A stretch of DNA of 14,056 nt from Actinobacteria bacterium UBA5176 (GTDB taxonomy: Bacteria; Actinomycetota; UBA4738), in NCBI GenBank assembly GCA_002413305.1, contig DHWS01000124.1:48366-62421 (forward strand), given 5' to 3'. Made by a program: the position numbers and the translations under genes. The notes beneath the pieces were generated by a model. That model saw nothing but the letters and a program-made list of their open reading frames with translations. It did no database searches and was not told the DNA's origin. Numbering within the stretch: the first letter of the stretch is position 1; each line of letters begins with the position of its first letter. Positions 8,428 through 14,056 of this stretch are shown here, one piece after another.

Positions 8428-9324
8428 TCAGACCTCGTGCCGCCGCCAGGAGACGATCGCGGCCCGGAGGCGCAGTGCGATCCATGCGAACGGCCGGAGG
8501 GCCGCCTTCCAGCCCGGAGAGCGGAACTTCACGAAGTAGCGGTACACGCTCTTCGAGTGCAGGAGCGTGTACCGTTTCTTGCCCGCGGTCACGCTCCCGA
8601 CCCGATGCGTGGCTTCCAGGACGGGCGCGAAGAGCACTTGCCATCCGTTCCGCCGGAGCCGCGTGCAAACGTCGAGGTCTTCGACGTACATCCAGTAGCC
8701 CTCGTCCAGGAGCCCCACCTCGTCCAGCGCCGAACGCCGAAGGAGCATCGACGAGCCGGACACCCAGTCAACGGCCCGTTCGGACTGGCGGTCCCAGTCG
8801 TCCAAGCGGTACGCCCGGGTGAAGCGGTTGTTCGGCGCGAACGGGTCGAGGAAGGCGTGGCCGACCGCTTCGACCAGGCTGGGAACCTTCCGCGCGGACG
8901 GGTAGACGGTCCCGTCGGGGCTCTTGGTGAGGACGCCGATAGCCCCCGCCTTCGGCCGGTCGTCGGCCACCTTCACCAGGTCGGCGAGCGTCCCTCCGGT
9001 GATCTCCGCGTCCGGGTTGAGGAGGAACACGTACCTCGCCGTCGACGCCCGGATCCCCACGTTCACCGCGGCGGCGAACCCCAGGTTCGCGCCGTTGGCG
9101 ATCAACCGGGACCGCGGTTCGGCGGCCACGGCCGCCTCGGCGCTTCCGTCGCGGGAGTCGTTGTCCGAGATCACCACCTCCACACCTGCGTCCCCCGCCG
9201 AGTCGAAGACCGACCGCACGCAGCGGATGATCTCGTCGCCCGAGTTGTAGTTCACCACCACGACGGTCACCGCGGGCTCGGACCGGCCCGGGAGACCGGC
9301 GCGACGGGCAACCTCGTCCGTCAT
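8428..9324 (-). CDS. wbbL: GT2 glycosyltransferase, WbbL-like rhamnosyltransferase
   Basis: A 298-residue GT-A family 2 enzyme. TVVVVNYNSGDEI (20-32) and VVISDNDSRDGS (50-61) form the nucleotide-binding fold. NPDAEI (103-108) carries the metal-binding Asp, WVSGSSMLLRR (187-197) precedes the acceptor site, and YWMYVEDLDVCTRLRRNGW (210-228) contains the ED pair of the probable catalytic base. This pattern belongs to the WbbL/RfbF-type group that in mycobacteria adds rhamnose to GlcNAc-diphospho-polyprenol, linking arabinogalactan to peptidoglycan. The C-terminus (275-295) is basic and amphipathic, suggesting peripheral membrane attachment. The ATG at 9324 overlaps the stop of the SMR-like gene by four bases (ATGA); an upstream in-frame extension would run through that gene and is rejected. 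Adjacency to manB matches Rv3265c-Rv3264c. Rhamnose specificity is inferred. Confidence 0.87.
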   Translation of the reverse strand: MTDEVARRAGLPGRSEPAVTVVVVNYNSGDEIIRCVRSVFDSAGDAGVEVVISDNDSRDGSAEAAVAAEPRSRLIANGANLGFAAAVNVGIRASTARYVFLLNPDAEITGGTLADLVKVADDRPKAGAIGVLTKSPDGTVYPSARKVPSLVEAVGHAFLDPFAPNNRFTRAYRLDDWDRQSERAVDWVSGSSMLLRRSALDEVGLLDEGYWMYVEDLDVCTRLRRNGWQVLFAPVLEATHRVGSVTAGKKRYTLLHSKSVYRYFVKFRSPGWKAALRPFAWIALRLRAAIVSWRRHEV

Positions 9325-9704
9325 GCGGGGCCCGCGCTCCTCGAGACCAGGATGATGCCGGCGACGATGAACGCGACCCCCGCCCACCGGAGGTTCGCGA
9401 TGGTCTCGTGCCGGCCGAAGGCGTCCCACAGCAGGATGATCACGTAGGTCAGCGAGACGAACGGGTAGGCGAACGACAGCGAGAGCTTCGACAGGACCAC
9501 GATCCACACCGCGGCGGAGGCGACGAAGATCAGCAACCCACCCCACACCGTGAGGTTCGTGACGATCCGCCGGACAGTGGTCACCGGGATCCCGAAGTCC
9601 AACGGGTGGCGGCCGTGGTTCGTCACCTGCAACATGCCCTGCTTCAAGGTGATCTGGGCGATGGCGGCGAGCACTACCGAGGCCAGGATCAACACGTAGG
9701 TCAT
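9321..9704 (-). CDS. Four-helix SMR/EamA-type membrane protein, ArnE-like lipid-linked sugar transporter candidate
   Basis: A 127-residue integral membrane protein with hydrophobic segments at about 2-20, 53-72, 76-94 and 105-121. AQITLKQGM (16-24) and LSLSFAYPFVSLTYVIILL (74-92), followed by RWAGVAFIVAGIILV (106-120), are typical of half-size drug/metabolite transporters of the SMR/ArnE-ArnF kind. It lacks the conserved first-helix glutamate of EmrE-type drug pumps: the position is in a stretch of Ala, Ile and Gln. Between glycosyltransferase genes it more likely helps flip a polyprenyl-phosphate sugar across the membrane than export drugs. The ATG at 9704 follows AAAGGA (9711-9716) at six bases. 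Its stop overlaps the GT2 start. No partner subunit is visible; such proteins can act as homodimers. Confidence 0.82.
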   Translation of the reverse strand: MTYVLILASVVLAAIAQITLKQGMLQVTNHGRHPLDFGIPVTTVRRIVTNLTVWGGLLIFVASAAVWIVVLSKLSLSFAYPFVSLTYVIILLWDAFGRHETIANLRWAGVAFIVAGIILVSRSAGPA

Positions 9705-9774
9705 CGTGGTTCCTTTCCGGGAGATGAGGGGCGGGAGACCCGGTTCCTGCGGCGCGGAAGGCGGCACACGCGGG

Positions 9775-10809
9775 TCAACGAGCGACACCGATCGCCTCCC
9801 TCATCGCCTCCACCAGTCCCTCGTCGTCGTCGAACACCACATCGTTCTCGCCGGCCTGTTCGCGCAGGCCCCCCGTCGCCGACACGATCGCCGGCGTACC
9901 CAGCGCATGGGCCCGGGCGAGCAAGCCGGACGACCACGAGCGCCGGTATGGGAGCACCAGCCGGTCCGCCGCCGCCACCCACAGGTCGAACTCCTGGTCG
10001 GACAGGAAGCCTTCGACCAGCTTCGTGCCGGGGGTCGCCTCGCACAACCGCTTGAGCGACGCCGCGTAGGCCTCGTTCTCCGGTGTGCGGTCGCGAACCG
10101 ACCCGACCACGTAGAGGGTACCCGCCTCCGCCGCCGAAGAGACGCCGTTCGCACCGGCGGTCCCGGCCAGGGTCGAGAACGCCCGCACCGCCCGTTCGAA
10201 CCCCTTCGCCGGCTGGAGGAATCCTGCGCATAAGAGAACGGGGCCGCCGGTCGGCGCGATCCCCAGGCGAGCTCGTGCCTCGTTCCGCGGGACGACCGGT
10301 CCGGCCGGCGCCACCACGTGCGGCACGAACGACACGCGGTCCCGGCGGCGCCTCAGGCGGTAGTCGCGCTCGACGGCGAGCCATTCGGCCCGCGTGTGGA
10401 AGGTGAGGACCCCGGCCAGCGTGAACGCCTGCCGCAACAGGAGGTAATCGGGACGCCACCGGGCCGGCGGATCGGCTTCATGAACAAGGATCTCCAGCGC
10501 GCGCCCCCGAACCGCGCCCAGGGTCGCGAACGCCAACGACGTGAGGACCTTCGAGACCGGCCGCCGTGGCCGGTAGTACAACGCCGGTTGGAAGTGGACC
10601 ACGATCCGATCGAAGCGCCCGCCGGCCCGCGCGGCCACCAGGAACGCGCGCCCGCCGAGGAACGGCGCTTTCCGATCCCCGTCACCGTCCGGCGGCGACA
10701 GCACGGTCACCAGGTGGCCCTCCGCGCGGAGGCGTTCGACCTGGTCGCGCGCGTACGTCCCGATCCCGCAACGGCGAGGCGGATACGGCGCGACGACGAG
10801 GATCCTCAC
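9775..10809 (-). CDS. GT4-type glycosyltransferase
   Basis: A 344-residue protein with the GT-B fold. The N-terminal domain starts MRILVVAPYPPRRCGIGTYA (1-20), the glycine-rich acceptor-side loop of family 4. A central segment (VLLCAGFLQPAKGFERAVRAF) is the standard second-domain entry, and PYRRSWSSGLLARAHALGTP forms the nucleotide-sugar loop. The usual GT4 E-X7-E pair is not conserved there: both glutamate positions are replaced, as in some actinobacterial members with an SSG motif. The start is GTG at 10809, seven bases after the stop of the ABC ATPase gene. A 70-base gap without recognisable signals separates it from the SMR-like gene. Donor and acceptor are unknown; it probably extends or primes the polysaccharide exported by the neighbouring ABC transporter. 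Confidence 0.85.
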   Translation of the reverse strand: MRILVVAPYPPRRCGIGTYARDQVERLRAEGHLVTVLSPPDGDGDRKAPFLGGRAFLVAARAGGRFDRIVVHFQPALYYRPRRPVSKVLTSLAFATLGAVRGRALEILVHEADPPARWRPDYLLLRQAFTLAGVLTFHTRAEWLAVERDYRLRRRRDRVSFVPHVVAPAGPVVPRNEARARLGIAPTGGPVLLCAGFLQPAKGFERAVRAFSTLAGTAGANGVSSAAEAGTLYVVGSVRDRTPENEAYAASLKRLCEATPGTKLVEGFLSDQEFDLWVAAADRLVLPYRRSWSSGLLARAHALGTPAIVSATGGLREQAGENDVVFDDDEGLVEAMREAIGVAR

Positions 10810-10816
10810 GGGAGCC

Positions 10817-12001
10817 TCAGAGCCGCTCCGCGCGCGCTTCCACCGGGATGTAGAGCATCCCCGGGTTCTCCTGGCCCCGGACCATGACGAACGAGTGCGC
10901 CTGCTGCTGCGTGTGGAAGACCCGCGTCGAATCCCGAGAGTGAACCCCGATCGTGATGTAGTACCGGCCCTCGACGAACGGCAGGCTCTTGAGCACGAAC
11001 TGCAGCCGGTACTTCCCGTCGAACGGGTCGGGCAACGTGATGGCCCGCCAGTCGGTGTTCGTGCCGAAGGCGAACATGTTCTGCTGGTCGTGGATGGCGA
11101 AGGACACGACGACCGGCCCGGGCACCGGACGGTGCGCCTTCAGGTCCACCTGGATCGTCATCTCGTCACCCGGGGCGAACCACTCCCGGGTCTGACCGTT
11201 CAGTCCGAAGATCTCGGTGGAGACGATCTCGATCTCCTTCGACCCGCGGTCCCAGCCGTACGCCAGGTCCTTGCGGGACATGGCCAGACGGAACTGCTGG
11301 ACCACGTCCTTCGGCTCGCCGGCCCCGACCACGCGCCCGTGCTCGAGCATCAGCGCCCGGTCGCACACCCGATGCACGAGGTCGGGGGCGTGGGTGACGA
11401 ACACGATCGTCCGCCCTTCGCGCTGGAACGCCTCGACCGTGTCGAGGCACTTGCGCTGGAAGGCGATGTCGCCGACGGCCAGCACCTCGTCCACCAGGAG
11501 GATCGCGGGGTTGACATGGACGGCGACCGCGAACCCGAGCCGTACGTACATCCCGCTCGAGTAGAACTTCACCTGGGTGTCGATGAAGTCCTCGAGCTCC
11601 GCGAATCCCACGATGTCGTCGAACAGTCCGTCGATCTCCTTCCGGGAGAGGCCAAGGATCGAGGCGTTCAGGTAGACGTTCTCGCGTCCGGTGAGCTCCT
11701 GGTGGAAGCCGGCCCCGAGGGCCAGGAGCGCGGCGATCCGGCCCCGCGTGGTGACCCGGCCTTCGGTCGGCCGCAGGATGCCGCCGATGATCTTCAGGAG
11801 CGTGGTCTTGCCGGACCCGTTCGGCCCGAGGAGCCCCAGCGTTTGACCCTCGGGCACCTCCACCGTCACGTCCCGGAGCGCCCAGAAGTTCTCACCCCGG
11901 GTCCGGAAACGGATCACGCGCTCCTTGATCGAGGTGGGGCGTTCCTTGAAACGGCGGAACCGCTTCCCGACCCCTTCGATGCTGATCGCCGGCTCGGTCA
12001 C
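10817..12001 (-). CDS. wzt: Polysaccharide ABC exporter ATPase, Wzt/TagH type with C-terminal sugar-binding-like domain
   Basis: A 394-residue ATP-binding subunit. The nucleotide-binding domain spans about 1-240: Walker A GPNGSGKT (59-66), signature YSSGM (147-151), Walker B ILLVDE (167-172) and switch His 204. ALRDVTVEVPEG (41-52) and GRENVYLNASILGLSR (105-120) are typical of the RfbB/TagH/Wzt branch that exports polysaccharides or teichoic acids. Residues from about 250 to 394 form an added beta-rich domain like Wzt_C, which in E. coli O9a Wzt recognises the terminal modification of the finished chain. It starts with GTG at 12001, after GAGGAG about seven bases upstream and inside the permease 3' end; the gap to the permease stop is one base. 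The two subunits are thus translated together. The assignment is secure; the exported polymer is unknown. Confidence 0.93.
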   Translation of the reverse strand: MTEPAISIEGVGKRFRRFKERPTSIKERVIRFRTRGENFWALRDVTVEVPEGQTLGLLGPNGSGKTTLLKIIGGILRPTEGRVTTRGRIAALLALGAGFHQELTGRENVYLNASILGLSRKEIDGLFDDIVGFAELEDFIDTQVKFYSSGMYVRLGFAVAVHVNPAILLVDEVLAVGDIAFQRKCLDTVEAFQREGRTIVFVTHAPDLVHRVCDRALMLEHGRVVGAGEPKDVVQQFRLAMSRKDLAYGWDRGSKEIEIVSTEIFGLNGQTREWFAPGDEMTIQVDLKAHRPVPGPVVVSFAIHDQQNMFAFGTNTDWRAITLPDPFDGKYRLQFVLKSLPFVEGRYYITIGVHSRDSTRVFHTQQQAHSFVMVRGQENPGMLYIPVEARAERL

Positions 12002-12002
12002 C

Positions 12003-12956
12003 TCACAGCTCCTCGGCGAAGTCGCCCGAGAGGTGGAAGAACGTTCGCCACGCGGCCAGGAACATGAGCAGGCAGCCCGCGGTCACGCAGGCGAGCACCA
12101 GGGCGATCCACGCCACGCTGACCGTGGCCAGGACATTCTGGGGCGCGCACACCAAGCGGGTGTGCTGGAGCTTGTCGATGACCTTCGTGCAGACCGTCGG
12201 GGCGACCCGTCCGTACAGCGCGCGCTGGAACCCGAAGACGATGTCGGTCATGGGGTTCGCCAGGTAGAGGAACTTGAGCGCGACCGGATGGTGGTGGCTC
12301 GGCTGGAAGATCTTCCACGCCTGCCAGTCGGGGTAGACGACCGGCGTCAGCCAGAACCACGTCATGAGGACGATGTTGATGATGTGCTGCGTGTCCCGGT
12401 ACCGGACGTTCAGCGCGGCGATCCACAAGTTGATGGCCGACGTCAGGAGCAGCAGCGCGACCATCGCCAGCGGCAGCAGCAGGAGGTTCCAGCCGACGAC
12501 GAAGGCCCGCGTGGCCAGCATGAACAGCACCAGCACCCCGCCCTGGAGCACGAAGTCGACCCCGGCGGTCCCGACCGAGGCCAGCGGGAGCAGCTCCCTC
12601 GGGAAGTAGACCTTCGTCACCAGCCCCGCGTTGTCGACCACCGATCGTGCGCCCAGGGACAGGGACGTGGAGAACAGGTTCCACGCGACCAGCCCGGAGA
12701 ACAGGTACACGGGGAAGTTCGGGACCTTGTTCCCCAGGACCACCACGATGACCAGCGAGAACACCGCCAGGTTGATGATCGGGTTCAGGAGCGACCAGGC
12801 GATCCCCAGGACCGAGGACTTGTACTTGACCTTCGTCTCCTTGCGGACCAGGTTCGTGAGGAGCTGGCGCGAAGCCCACAGCTCCCGGATCCGGGGGACG
12901 ATGTGAAGCTTGGGAGGCTCGGAGGTCTGGACGTGGGTCTCGGTGGCGAGGGCCAG
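12003..12956 (-). CDS. wzm: Polysaccharide ABC exporter permease, Wzm/TagG type, apparent CTG start
   Basis: The membrane subunit partnering the adjacent ATPase. Translated from CTG at 12956 it is 317 residues. About 35 polar residues are followed by the family segment LVRKETKVKYKSSVLGIAWS, then six or so hydrophobic helices (for example NLAVFSLVIVVVLG, FSGLVAWNLFSTSL, the stretch after LASVGTAGVDF, LLLPLAMVALLLL and the last helix before FLAAWRTFFHLSGD). No ATG, GTG or TTG exists in frame between the upstream stop at 12987 and a GTG at 12764. Starting at that GTG would delete the conserved N-terminal helix and part of the first membrane span. CTG at 12956 is preceded by AAAGGA at six bases, the same site and spacing as the SMR-like gene. 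A sequencing or mutation change of an original ATG is the alternative. The family call is strong, the start moderate. Confidence 0.88.
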   Translation of the reverse strand: MALATETHVQTSEPPKLHIVPRIRELWASRQLLTNLVRKETKVKYKSSVLGIAWSLLNPIINLAVFSLVIVVVLGNKVPNFPVYLFSGLVAWNLFSTSLSLGARSVVDNAGLVTKVYFPRELLPLASVGTAGVDFVLQGGVLVLFMLATRAFVVGWNLLLLPLAMVALLLLTSAINLWIAALNVRYRDTQHIINIVLMTWFWLTPVVYPDWQAWKIFQPSHHHPVALKFLYLANPMTDIVFGFQRALYGRVAPTVCTKVIDKLQHTRLVCAPQNVLATVSVAWIALVLACVTAGCLLMFLAAWRTFFHLSGDFAEEL

Positions 12957-12962
12957 CGGAGG

Positions 12963-12968
12963 TCCTTT
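12963..12968 (-). promoter_or_regulatory. Shine-Dalgarno supporting the CTG start of the permease
   Basis: On the minus strand AAAGGA lies six bases before the CTG at 12956. The SMR-like gene in the same operon has AAAGGA six bases before its ATG. This is the main local evidence that translation begins at CTG. Confidence 0.55.
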
Positions 12969-13041
12969 CGTGCAAGCTTTCGACGGCTAGATGCCCATTT
13001 CGGGCGAGTGTAACAACGCGATGTGACGGGACCGTGGAGAT

Positions 13042-13737
13042 TCAGGCGGGCGGGTCGGCGGCCTCGGCGGGCGTTTCGACCTCCGTCGGTACGGTCAGCC
13101 CGTCGTTGCGGGGCGCGTCCAGGACACGCCGAAGCTCCGCCACCTGCTCCTCCAGCACCTCGACCCGCTTGCGCAGCTGGCCCGACTCCCGGCCGGGCGT
13201 GTACGCCTCGCCGTCGGCAAGGTCTCTGGCGAGGACCGCGTTCGCGCCGATGAAGCAGTGGCGCCCCACCGTGATCGGCCCCAGCACGAACGCCCCACCC
13301 ATGATCTCCGTCTCGTCGCCGATCTCCGGGTATCCGTCCTCGTACTTCCCGTCGAACCATCCGCGGGCCGAACCACCCAACGTCACCCCGTGCAGGATCG
13401 TGCAGTCCCGTCCGATCCGCACGCCGCGGCCGATCACCAGGCCGGTCGTGTGGGTGAGCCGGAGCCCGCCCCCGATCTCCGCGCCCGGATGGATGTCGGC
13501 GCCGGTCAGGAAATAGTTCAGGCGCCACACCAGTTCGGCCGGCGTCTCCAGCCCTCCCACCCACAGCCGGTGCGAGAACCGGTAGATGGCGAGCGCCATG
13601 GGGCCGGGACGGGTCAGCACGCGCTGGAGGGCCCGGCCGAACGAGGGCTTCCCTTCGTGCAGGCCACGCTCGGAGAACAGCCGCGCGAGGTCTCCGCGCA
13701 GGCCCGAGGGAGCGCCGGGGGGGGAGGGATCAGCCAC
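13042..13737 (-). CDS. Serine-acetyltransferase-like hexapeptide O-acetyltransferase
   Basis: A 231-residue protein of the CysE-like left-handed beta-helix acetyltransferases. A helical N-terminal region (1-75) precedes hexapeptide repeats from about 80: ADIHPGAEIGGGLRLTHTTG (80-99), VIGRGVRIGRDCTILHGVTL (101-120), EIGDETEIMGGAFVLGPI and VGRHCFIGANAVLA. His 96 and His 116 occupy the positions of the catalytic histidines, and LHGVTLGG is the acetyl-CoA turn. After the barrel comes a short coiled coil (about 186-206, LRKRVEVLEEQVAELRRVL) and an acidic, Pro/Ala-rich tail. True CysE supplies cysteine synthesis, but its homologues in polysaccharide clusters often acetylate sugars, which the context favours. 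The GTG at 13737 overlaps the previous gene's stop by eight bases. An 85-base gap follows before the permease. Confidence 0.85.
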   Translation of the reverse strand: MADPSPPGAPSGLRGDLARLFSERGLHEGKPSFGRALQRVLTRPGPMALAIYRFSHRLWVGGLETPAELVWRLNYFLTGADIHPGAEIGGGLRLTHTTGLVIGRGVRIGRDCTILHGVTLGGSARGWFDGKYEDGYPEIGDETEIMGGAFVLGPITVGRHCFIGANAVLARDLADGEAYTPGRESGQLRKRVEVLEEQVAELRRVLDAPRNDGLTVPTEVETPAEAADPPA

Positions 13738-14056
13738 CGTGGTCCTGCTTACCAGCCGGTGGCGCTCCGGGCAACTCGGAACCGGACCCGAGCAGCGCTG
13801 CCACGACCTCGCTCCACGGCGGGACCTTCGTCCTGACCAATTCGCGTCCCGCCGCGCCCAGCCGCGCCGCCAGGCCGGGATCGCGGTATAGCCGGTCGAA
13901 CGCGTCCGCGACGGCCTGCGGCTCCGGTGGGACGACGAGGCCGTTCTGCCCGTCGACCACGAACTCCAGCGGACCGCCGCTATCGGTTGTGACGATCACC
14001 GGCCGCCCGGCGGCCATGGCCTCCAGCGTGACGTAGCCGTAGTCCTCGTCGAACGG
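13730..14056 (-). CDS. GT4-family glycosyltransferase, C-terminal part (runs off right edge)
   Basis: Only the last 108 codons are present; the open frame continues past the right edge. The visible start, PFDEDYGYVTLEAMAAGRPV, contains the E-X7-E pair of retaining GT4 enzymes (Glu codons at 14045-14047 and 14021-14023), followed by SGGPLEFVVDGQNGLVVPP, the loop that grips the donor nucleotide-sugar. The remainder (AVADAFDRLYRDPGLAARLGAAGRELV) is the usual closing helix. The catalytic C-domain is thus intact, unlike the other GT4 protein of the operon, which lacks both glutamates. An internal ATG at 14017 is not the start because the conserved motif lies upstream of it. It overlaps the acetyltransferase gene by eight bases, making it the first visible gene of the polysaccharide operon. 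Sugar specificity is unknown. Confidence 0.88.
   Translation of the reverse strand, partial: PFDEDYGYVTLEAMAAGRPVIVTTDSGGPLEFVVDGQNGLVVPPEPQAVADAFDRLYRDPGLAARLGAAGRELVRTKVPPWSEVVAALLGSGSELPGAPPAGKQDHGG

Noticed and set aside
8065..9447. 460-codon plus-strand open frame antisense to manB and wbbL
   Set aside because: Asp/Arg/Val/Gly-rich antisense shadow, no start signal or domain.
11998..12975. 325-codon minus-strand open frame starting with TTG over the permease
   Set aside because: It is one frame off; the hydrophobic permease translation and its family motif lie in the frame opened by CTG at 12956.
10895..13013. Two long plus-strand open frames antisense to the ABC transporter genes
   Set aside because: Compositionally biased shadows (His, Arg, Asp, Glu, Gln rich); the opposite strand encodes textbook Wzt and Wzm subunits.
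12990..13020. Promoter for the ABC permease (TTGTTA with a weak -10)
   Set aside because: The best -10 candidates match the consensus at only two or three positions at proper spacing; the gene may be read from upstream.

Overview
The window is GC-rich, densely packed chromosomal DNA, almost certainly from an actinobacterium (Actinomycetota). A WhiB-family iron-sulfur regulator, a CofG-CofH fusion (FbiC), a CofE-nitroreductase fusion (FbiB), frequent GTG starts and short gene overlaps all point that way. The species cannot be told from the sequence. No RNA gene, insertion sequence, phage gene or CRISPR array is visible, and no stretch over about 215 bases lacks a gene.

Left part (1-3081, minus strand): fbiC, then a 213-base gap with two clear dyad symmetries, then a WhiB2-like gene, then the start of a lysine/alanine-rich, histone H1-like gene that runs off the left edge. 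Middle (3195-7331, plus strand, divergent from fbiC): fbiA/cofD, fbiB, a MobA-type guanylyltransferase, a small two-helix membrane protein (DUF5654-like) and a membrane-anchored DUF3105 protein. The first three are overlapping or nearly touching and look like one operon. With fbiC they supply most of coenzyme F420 synthesis. The guanylyltransferase CofC/FbiD is not in the window.

Right part (7408-14056, minus strand, convergent with the middle): a surface-polysaccharide operon. In transcription order it encodes a partial GT4 glycosyltransferase, a serine-acetyltransferase-like hexapeptide acetyltransferase, a Wzm/TagG-type ABC permease, a Wzt/TagH-type ATPase with a C-terminal carbohydrate-binding-like domain, a second GT4 enzyme, a four-helix SMR/ArnE-like protein, a WbbL-like GT2 rhamnosyltransferase and a ManB-like mannose-1-phosphate guanylyltransferase. 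Most junctions overlap or are under 10 bases.

The order whiB2-fbiA-fbiB-(insert)-manB-wbbL, with the last two convergent, matches the Mycobacterium tuberculosis Rv3260c-Rv3265c neighbourhood. This is therefore an old conserved actinobacterial block with local additions: fbiC, mobA, the two membrane proteins and the ABC exporter. I see no wholly new system. The observations most worth checking are the paired TTAC/GTAA dyads before whiB, the apparent CTG start of the permease, the 24-bp tandem duplication that repeats the end and stop codon of manB, and a MobA-like enzyme placed in an F420 operon that lacks FbiD.
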